Assembly: GCF_020618415.1 (NCBI RefSeq)
Contig: NZ_CP085345.1
Span: 2,294,001 to 2,358,000 of the forward strand
Direction: 5' to 3'
Source: Cupriavidus sp. MP-37
GTDB taxonomy: Bacteria; Pseudomonadota; Gammaproteobacteria; Burkholderiales; Burkholderiaceae
Length of the DNA stretch: 64,000 nt
Shown: piece after piece, positions 58,348 through 64,000 of the stretch
How the letters are laid out: every line of letters begins with the position of its first letter
Numbering within the stretch: the first letter of the stretch is position 1
Translations under genes and position numbers: made by a program
The notes under the pieces: generated by a model
Told to the model about the DNA's origin: nothing
What the model saw: the letters and a program-made list of their open reading frames with translations, nothing else
Database searches by the model: none

Positions 58348-59952
58348 TCACGCCACCGCGGCGGCGCGCTCTGCGGCGGCCTGCAGTTCTCGTTCGCGCA
58401 GCACGAAGCGCTGGATCTTGCCGGTAGCGGTCTTGGGCAGCGCCTCGACGAAGGCGATCGCGCGCGGGTACTTGTAGGCGGCCAGGCGTTCCTTGACGAA
58501 GGCCTTCAGCTCGTCTTCGCGCAACTGCGCGCCCGCCTTCAGCACCACGAAGGCCTTGGTCTTGAGCAGCCCGTCGTGGTCGGGCACGCCGATCACCGCG
58601 GCCTCGAGCACCGCGGGGTGCTGCACCAGCGTGGCCTCGACCTCGAACGGCGACACGTAGATGCCGCTGACCTTGAGCATGTCGTCGCTGCGCCCCGCGT
58701 AGCGATAGCTGCCGTCGGGGTTGCGCACGTACTTGTCGCCGCTCTTGGTCCAGCCGCCGCGGAAAGTCTCGCGCGACTTCTCGCGGTTGGCCCAGTACAT
58801 CATCGCGGCGCTGGGGCCCTGGATATACAGGTCGCCGATCTCGCCGTCGGGCACGGCACGCCCGTCTTCGTCGCGCAGCTCGATGGTGTAGCCCGGCACC
58901 GGCCAGCCGGTGGTGCCGTAGCGCACCTGCCCCGGACGATTCGACAGGAAGATATGCAGCATCTCGGTGGAGCCGATGCCGTCGATGATCTCGCAGCCGA
59001 AATGCGCGGTGAAACGCTCGCCGATCTCCGCCGGCAGCGCTTCGCCGGCCGACGAGCAGAGCCGCAGCGCCACCTCGGCGCGCGAAGGCAGCGCCGGCGA
59101 CGCGAGCAGGCCGGCGTATCCGGTCGGCGCGCCGAAGAACACCGTCGGCTGGTGCTGCAGCCAGCGCCGGAACGTGGCATCGGGCGTGGGCCGCTCGGCC
59201 ATCAGTACCACCGTGGCGCCGACGCTGAGCGGAAAGCTCAGACCATTGCCCAGCCCGTAAGCAAAATACAGCTTGGCCGCGGAGAAGCACACATCCTGCT
59301 CGTTCAGGCCCAGCACCGGCCCGGCATAGAGCGCCGCGGTCCAGTACGGGTTGCCGTGGCTGTGCACCACTCCCTTGGGCTGGCCGGTCGAGCCCGACGA
59401 GTAGAGCCAGAAGCCGGGATCGTCGCAGCCGGTGGCGGCGGGCGCCTGCAGCGGCGGCTGCGCGGCAAGCGCCGTCTCCAGCGTGGCCATGCCGTCGGGC
59501 AGCGCTGCCTGCGCGCGCGATACCAGCACCTGCCGCACCTCATGCCCGGGACGCGCCAGCGCGTCCTGCAACACCGGCACCAGCGCCGCCGACACCAGCA
59601 CGGCCTGCGCGCGGCTGTGCCGCAGCATGTAGGCGTAGTCGTCGGCGGTCAGCAGCGTATTGACGGCAACCGGGACGATGCCGGCGTACATCGCGCCGAG
59701 GAAGCACACCGGCCAGTCGGTGCAGTCGTGCATCAGCAGCAGCACGCGCTCTTCGCGGCGGATGCCGGCAGCGAGCAGCGCCGCGGCCAGGCGCCGCACC
59801 TGCAGATCGAGCTCGCCATAGGTGAGCTGGCCGTCGTCGTCGAGATAGGCGACCTTGCCGGCGCGCCCGGCGTTGCAGTCGAGCAGGTGTGCGGCAAAGT
59901 TGAAGGATGGGCCGGGTGGCCGGACCGATGGCGCTGCGGGCGTGGCGTTCAT
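58348..59952 (-). CDS. bclA: Benzoate-CoA ligase
   Basis: 534 residues, acyl-CoA synthetase family. AMP motif YSSGSTGQPKGVVHSHG, later YGTTGWPVPGYTIEL and FRGGWTKSGDKYVRN, and the C-terminal catalytic lysine in LPKTATGKIQRF. It activates benzoate to benzoyl-CoA, the substrate of BoxA/BoxB. GGGGAG precedes the start. It is in the leftward unit with boxD upstream (83 bases) and the AAHS transporter downstream. Confidence 0.92.
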   Translation of the reverse strand: MNATPAAPSVRPPGPSFNFAAHLLDCNAGRAGKVAYLDDDGQLTYGELDLQVRRLAAALLAAGIRREERVLLLMHDCTDWPVCFLGAMYAGIVPVAVNTLLTADDYAYMLRHSRAQAVLVSAALVPVLQDALARPGHEVRQVLVSRAQAALPDGMATLETALAAQPPLQAPAATGCDDPGFWLYSSGSTGQPKGVVHSHGNPYWTAALYAGPVLGLNEQDVCFSAAKLYFAYGLGNGLSFPLSVGATVVLMAERPTPDATFRRWLQHQPTVFFGAPTGYAGLLASPALPSRAEVALRLCSSAGEALPAEIGERFTAHFGCEIIDGIGSTEMLHIFLSNRPGQVRYGTTGWPVPGYTIELRDEDGRAVPDGEIGDLYIQGPSAAMMYWANREKSRETFRGGWTKSGDKYVRNPDGSYRYAGRSDDMLKVSGIYVSPFEVEATLVQHPAVLEAAVIGVPDHDGLLKTKAFVVLKAGAQLREDELKAFVKERLAAYKYPRAIAFVEALPKTATGKIQRFVLRERELQAAAERAAAVA

Positions 59953-60035
59953 GGGTTGTCTCCCCGTTGCTGGTGTACGGTGTGCCGCGCCGCCATGCGG
60001 ATGTGGCGGCGCGGGAAAGCGGTGGACCGGATCCG

Positions 60036-61580
60036 TCAGGCGAGGGCGTCGAGCACCGCGGTGCTGGCCTGGAGCGCGCTGCGGCGGTGATAGAAATGCA
60101 GCGCGCGCAGGCCGCCCAGTTCTTCGCCGCCGCCGGCGCGGCCCGGGCCGCCGTGCAGCGATTGCGGCATGACGTTGCCATGGCCGGTATGCAGCTGCGC
60201 CACGTCGGGCGAAACCACATGCACGCGGCCATGGCTGTCTGCCAGCTCCAGCGCGGCGGCGCCGAGCGCGGCTGCATCGCTGCCATAGAGCGAGGCCACC
60301 AGCGACCCCTGGCCGCGGCGCACCAGCGCCAGCGCGTGCGCCGTGTCGCGATAGGGCAGCAGCGTGGCGACCGGGCCGAACACTTCGGTGTCGTGCACCG
60401 CGGCGGCCGCGTCGACATCGGTCACGCCCAGCAGCGTCGGGCCGAGGCAGCAGGCCACCGCCGGATCGGCATCGACCAGCGGCTGCCGCGCACCGTCATG
60501 CAGTACTTGGGCGTGACGGCGCAGCCCGGCCACGCCGGCTTGCACGGCGTCGAACTGCGTGCGGCTGACCAGCGAACCCATGCGTACGGTGTCGTTGCGC
60601 GGGTTGCCCACGGTCACCTTCGCCAGCCTTGCGCCGATGGCCTCGGCGGCGTGAGCGTACACGGCCTCGGGCACGAACACGCGGCGGATCGCGGTGCATT
60701 TCTGGCCGGACTTGACCGTCATCTCGCGCACCACTTCCTTCGCCAGCAGGTCAAAGGCGGCACTGCCGGGGCCGTCCTGCGGCAGCAGCACGGCGGCATT
60801 GACGCTGTCCGCTTCGATGTTCACGCGCACCGAGCGCTGCGCGATGGCCGGATGCGAGCGGATCACCGCCGCGGTGTCGGCCGAACCGGTGAACGAGACC
60901 ACGTCAAACGACTGCAGCGCGTCGAGCAGGCCCGCGGCGCTGCCGCACACCACTGACAACGCGCCCGCCGGCAGGATCCCGGCCTCGACCACGTCGCGCA
61001 CCATGCGCTGGGTCAGCCAGGCCGTCGCGGTAGCGGGTTTGACGATCACCGGCACGCCCGCCAGCAGCGCCGGCGCGGCCTTCTCCCACAGGCCCCAGGC
61101 CGGGAAGTTGAAGGCATTGATAAACAGCGCCACGCCGCGCGTGGGCACCAGCACGTGCTGCGACTGGAACAGCGGATCCTTGCCCAGCCGCGACGCTTCG
61201 CCGTCCGGCAGGTAATGCCGGTCGCCGAGCGCGTCGCCCAGCTTTGCGTAGGTGCCCAGCGTGAAGATGCCGCCGTCGATGTCGACCGCGGAGTCGTTGC
61301 GCACCGTGCCGCTGTTGGCGGTGGCGATGTCGTAATAGGCATCGCGATTGACCTGCAGCACCTTCACCACCTCGCCCAGCAGCGCGGCGCGTTGCCGGTA
61401 GCTCAGCGCGCGCAACGCGGCGCCGCGCTCGCGGGCGAACGCGAAGCCGGCAGCAAGGTCCAGGCCGGTGGCGTCGACGCGCACCAGTTCGTTGCCGAGC
61501 ACCGGATCGAACAGCGCGGTGCCGGCACCGCTGCCGCGTTGCCAGGTGCCGCCAAGGTAGTTGGAAAGGAGTTCAGTCAT
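60036..61580 (-). CDS. boxD: 3,4-dehydroadipyl-CoA semialdehyde dehydrogenase
   Basis: 514 residues, the BoxD branch of aldehyde dehydrogenases (related to the PaaZ N-domain). FINAFNFPAWGLWEKAAPALL, VSFTGSADTAAVIRSH, NIEADSVNAAVLLPQD and the catalytic cysteine in VKSGQKCTAIRRVFVP are visible. It oxidises the ring-cleavage aldehyde of the box pathway, with NADP. AAGGAG precedes the ATG at 61580. First gene of the leftward boxD-bclA-transporter unit, divergent from boxC. Confidence 0.92.
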   Translation of the reverse strand: MTELLSNYLGGTWQRGSGAGTALFDPVLGNELVRVDATGLDLAAGFAFARERGAALRALSYRQRAALLGEVVKVLQVNRDAYYDIATANSGTVRNDSAVDIDGGIFTLGTYAKLGDALGDRHYLPDGEASRLGKDPLFQSQHVLVPTRGVALFINAFNFPAWGLWEKAAPALLAGVPVIVKPATATAWLTQRMVRDVVEAGILPAGALSVVCGSAAGLLDALQSFDVVSFTGSADTAAVIRSHPAIAQRSVRVNIEADSVNAAVLLPQDGPGSAAFDLLAKEVVREMTVKSGQKCTAIRRVFVPEAVYAHAAEAIGARLAKVTVGNPRNDTVRMGSLVSRTQFDAVQAGVAGLRRHAQVLHDGARQPLVDADPAVACCLGPTLLGVTDVDAAAAVHDTEVFGPVATLLPYRDTAHALALVRRGQGSLVASLYGSDAAALGAAALELADSHGRVHVVSPDVAQLHTGHGNVMPQSLHGGPGRAGGGEELGGLRALHFYHRRSALQASTAVLDALA

Positions 61581-61713
61581 GGGGGATCTCAGCGGGTGAA
61601 GTCGAGCGGGCGGCAGGCACCTTGTGCGCTGAGCCGGGCGATCTGGGTGCGGAATTCTGTGGGGGCATAGGAAAGGGGGGCTCCGTCTGATGCGGCAGTC
61701 ACCTTGATCGGGT

Positions 61714-61731
61714 CATGCATTATTTTGCATG
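61714..61731. promoter_or_regulatory. Palindromic TGCA operator at the boxD start site
   Basis: CATGCA-TTATTT-TGCATG, a perfect inverted repeat placed where transcription from the boxD promoter should begin. Confidence 0.6.
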
Positions 61732-61736
61732 GATGA

Positions 61737-61765
61737 AAAATAGGGCTGCTGATAGACTGTGTCAA
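61737..61765 (-). promoter_or_regulatory. Sigma-70 promoter of boxD
   Basis: On the minus strand TTGACA (61765-61760) and TATTTT (61742-61737) are exactly 17 bases apart. Confidence 0.72.
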
Positions 61766-61929
61766 GCACTATATTGCATGAATCTGGGTTAACCCGGGAC
61801 GCGGAACGGCAGCATGGCTAGCCTGGAGCGCCGCAGTGGCGAGCGTCGTACACGCCGGGAAAGCATTTCCGTGCCATCTCCGGTTCCGGTGGCCTTAACG
61901 CCACGCGTCTACAACCTGCACAATACTGC

Positions 61930-61959
61930 TTGCGGAAAATCTGTTGGATGAACTATAGT
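61930..61959 (+). promoter_or_regulatory. Candidate boxC-boxB promoter
   Basis: TTGCGG and TATAGT are 18 bases apart, 60 bases before boxC; the -10 is good, the -35 weak. Two TGCA sites lie downstream at 61994 and 62001. Confidence 0.5.
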
Positions 61960-62018
61960 GCGTTCAAACAGATTCCTGTTTTATGTACGATAGTGCAGTT
62001 TGCAGAGGAGACCTCACC

Positions 62019-63677
62019 GTGACCACCGCCCCCCGCGTCGACTACCAGACCGACCCCTCCCAATACAAGCACCTGAAGCTGGCATTCGACGGCCCAGTCG
62101 CCACGCTGGCGGTGGATATCGACGAGAACGCCGGCCTGCGTCCCGGCTACAAGCTCAAGCTCAACAGCTACGACCTCGGCGTCGATATCGAGCTGAACGA
62201 CGCGCTCAACCGTATCCGCTTCGAGCATCCGGAAGTGCGCACCGTGGTCATCACCAGCGGCAAGGACAAGGTGTTCTGCTCCGGCGCCAACATCTTCATG
62301 CTCGGCGTCAGCAGCCATGCGTGGAAGGTCAACTTCTGCAAGTTCACCAACGAGACCCGCAACGGCATCGAGGATTCCTCGGCGCACAGCGGCCTGAAGT
62401 TCCTCGCCGCGGTCAACGGCGCCTGCGCCGGCGGCGGCTATGAGCTGGCGCTGGCCTGCGACGAGATCCTGCTGGTCGACGACCGTTCGTCGGCCGTGAG
62501 CCTGCCGGAAGTGCCGCTGCTGGGCGTGCTGCCTGGCACCGGCGGCCTGACCCGCGTCACCGACAAGCGCCATGTGCGCCATGACCTCGCCGATATTTTC
62601 TGCACCACCACCGAAGGCGTGCGCGGCCAGCGCGCCAAGGACTGGCGCCTGGTCGACGATATCGCCAAGCCGGCGGTGTTTGCGCAGAAGGTGCGGGAAC
62701 GCGCGCTGGCGCTGGCCGCGCAGAGCGACCGCCCGGCCGATGCGCAGGGTGTCGCGCTCGCGCCGATCGAGCGCGTGATCGAAGCGGATGCGCTGCGCTA
62801 TACGCACGTCACGGTCGAGATCGACCGGGCCGGCCGCACCGCCACCTTTACGGTGAAGGCACCGACCGGCGCGCAGCCGCAGGACATCGACGCGATCGTG
62901 CAGGCCGGCGCCGGCTGGTATCCGCTGCAGCTGGCGCGCGAGCTGGAAGACGCGATCCTGTCGATGCGCACCAATGAACTGGACATCGGCACCTGGCTGA
63001 TCAAGACCAGCGGCGACGCCGCCGCGGTGCTGGCCACCGATGCCACGCTGCTGGCGCACAAGCACCACTGGCTGGTGCGCGAAACCATCGGCCTGCTGCG
63101 CCGCACGCTAAGCCGTCTGGACGTGTCGTCGCGCAGCCTGTTCGCGCTGATCGAGCCGCAGTCGTGCTTTGCCGGCACCTTCCTGGAGCTGGCGCTGGCG
63201 TGCGACCGCAGTTACCACCTGGCGCTGCCCGACGACGAGGCGCGCGCGCCGAAGATCACCGTCGCCGACGTCAACTTCGGCCTGTACCCGATGGCCACCG
63301 GCCAGAGCCGCCTGGGCCGCCGCTTCTACGACGAGCAGCCCGCGCTCGATGCCGTGCGCGCCAGGGCAGGGCAGCCGCTCGATGCCGATGCCGCCCACGC
63401 ACTGGGCCTGGTCACCGCCAACCCCGACGACATCGACTGGGCCGACGAAGTGCGCATCGCGCTGGAAGAGCGCGTGGCGATGTCGCCCGACGCGCTCACC
63501 GGCATGGAAGCCAACCTGCGCTTCAACGGCCAGGAAAACATGTTCACCCGCATCTTCGGCCGCCTGACCGCATGGCAGAACTGGATCTTCCAGCGCCCCA
63601 ACGCGGTCGGCGACAAGGGTGCGCTCAAGGTCTACGGCAAGGGCGACAAGGCCGCCTTCGACTGGAACCGCGTCTGA
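62019..63677 (+). CDS. boxC: 2,3-epoxybenzoyl-CoA dihydrolase
   Basis: 552 residues, two crotonase-like halves in one chain. KDKVFCSGANIFMLG and AAVNGACAGGGYELALACDEI in the first half; the second has ESQ-type ALIEPQSCFAGTFLELALACDR. It opens the epoxide ring to 3,4-dehydroadipyl-CoA semialdehyde and formate. The GTG at 62019 is used because GAGGAG lies eight bases before it; an ATG at 61983 would overlap the control region. boxB follows after 47 bases. Confidence 0.93.
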   Translation: MTTAPRVDYQTDPSQYKHLKLAFDGPVATLAVDIDENAGLRPGYKLKLNSYDLGVDIELNDALNRIRFEHPEVRTVVITSGKDKVFCSGANIFMLGVSSHAWKVNFCKFTNETRNGIEDSSAHSGLKFLAAVNGACAGGGYELALACDEILLVDDRSSAVSLPEVPLLGVLPGTGGLTRVTDKRHVRHDLADIFCTTTEGVRGQRAKDWRLVDDIAKPAVFAQKVRERALALAAQSDRPADAQGVALAPIERVIEADALRYTHVTVEIDRAGRTATFTVKAPTGAQPQDIDAIVQAGAGWYPLQLARELEDAILSMRTNELDIGTWLIKTSGDAAAVLATDATLLAHKHHWLVRETIGLLRRTLSRLDVSSRSLFALIEPQSCFAGTFLELALACDRSYHLALPDDEARAPKITVADVNFGLYPMATGQSRLGRRFYDEQPALDAVRARAGQPLDADAAHALGLVTANPDDIDWADEVRIALEERVAMSPDALTGMEANLRFNGQENMFTRIFGRLTAWQNWIFQRPNAVGDKGALKVYGKGDKAAFDWNRV

Positions 63678-63724
63678 CCTGCCCCCTGAACGCATACCGA
63701 ATCGCCCGCATAACGGAGACCACC

Positions 63725-64000
63725 ATGTCCGGCATCAACTACAGCGACAAGATCCCCAACAACGTCAACCTCAGCGAAGACCGCACCCTGCAGCGCGCGC
63801 TCGAGCAATGGCAGCCCAACTACCTGAGCTGGTGGCACGACATGGGCCCGGAAGGCTCGCACCAGCACGACATCTACCTGCGCACCGCGATCAGCGTCGA
63901 TCCGCAGGGCTGGGCCCACTTTGGCCACGTCAAGATGCCGGATTACCGCTGGGGCATCTTCCTGAACCCGGCCGAGGCCAACCGCAAGATCCACTTCGGC
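63725..64000 (+). CDS. boxB: Benzoyl-CoA 2,3-epoxidase subunit B (3' end outside window)
   Basis: 92 N-terminal residues are present (MSGINYSDKIPNNVNLSEDR, QPNYLSWWHDMGPEG, YLRTAISVDPQGWAHFGHV). BoxB is the di-iron oxygenase component that epoxidises benzoyl-CoA with electrons from BoxA. ACGGAGACC precedes the ATG. Co-directional with boxC; boxA is expected next. Confidence 0.93.
   Translation, partial: MSGINYSDKIPNNVNLSEDRTLQRALEQWQPNYLSWWHDMGPEGSHQHDIYLRTAISVDPQGWAHFGHVKMPDYRWGIFLNPAEANRKIHFG

Larger units (their letters stand above)
61581..62018. promoter_or_regulatory. Divergent boxD/boxC control region
   Basis: Gene-free. It contains a strong leftward promoter, a weaker rightward one and six or more TGCA-centred sites (61716, 61726, 61775, 61917, 61994, 62001). 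TGCA-containing operators are described for the BzdR/BoxR repressors, which respond to benzoyl-CoA. No boxR is in the window. Confidence 0.6.

Overview
The window is about 67% GC, gene-dense, and reads as a chromosomal segment of a Burkholderiaceae bacterium, most likely Cupriavidus (or close Ralstonia). This rests on an AcoD-type acetaldehyde dehydrogenase with a sigma-54 promoter, a phasin, a monomeric isocitrate dehydrogenase, Bug-type binding proteins, a second IF-1 gene, a Burkholderia-type phosphonate locus and a box benzoyl-CoA pathway. Species was not established by any search. No tRNA, rRNA or CRISPR array was seen.

Layout: (1) 1-5938: the end of a branched-chain amino-acid-type ABC importer (LivH, LivM), a porin, then an IclR regulator, an SDR dehydrogenase and a Bug binding protein. 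(2) 5939-12078: a cluster of REP-like palindromes, a DHA2-family efflux pump and a two-gene phosphorelay (hybrid kinase plus NarL-type regulator). (3) 12146-20135: small proteins, a folE-BLUF photoreceptor operon, an ArsB-like permease, a class A penicillin-binding protein, an alpha/beta hydrolase and a DUF779 protein. (4) 20138-29552: acoD, a molybdenum aldehyde-oxidase-type operon with a triheme cytochrome, and a sarcosine/dimethylglycine dehydrogenase-like flavoprotein. (5) 29646-39883: a DMT transporter, then a 2-aminoethylphosphonate locus: phnS, phnT, fused phnUV and phnW leftward; phnR, phnA and phnY rightward. Together these import 2-aminoethylphosphonate and take it through phosphonoacetaldehyde and phosphonoacetate to acetate and phosphate. 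(6) 40012-41451: an IS110-family (IS1111-type) element inserted in a REP palindrome, followed by a DeoR regulator. (7) 42631-49245: gdhA, a DUF1272 protein, a phasin, a chemoreceptor and icd. (8) 49331-53850: cspA, an IS3-family element, several small unknown proteins and a second infA. (9) 54318-56765: a LysR regulator divergent from two isochorismatase-fold hydrolases. (10) 56943-64000: benzoate uptake and activation (AAHS transporter, benzoate-CoA ligase) and boxD leftward, boxC and boxB rightward (boxB cut by the window end).

The most notable observation is in the IS110-family element. The 276 bases downstream of its transposase gene contain four short segments, in two hairpin-bearing loops, that match or complement the left target, right target, left donor and right donor around a CT core. 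This is the signature of a bridge/seek RNA, and here its target half is matched to the host's own REP repeat. A second striking case is the IS3 element, which sits in the loop of what looks like the cspA terminator, with the four-base loop as its target duplication.
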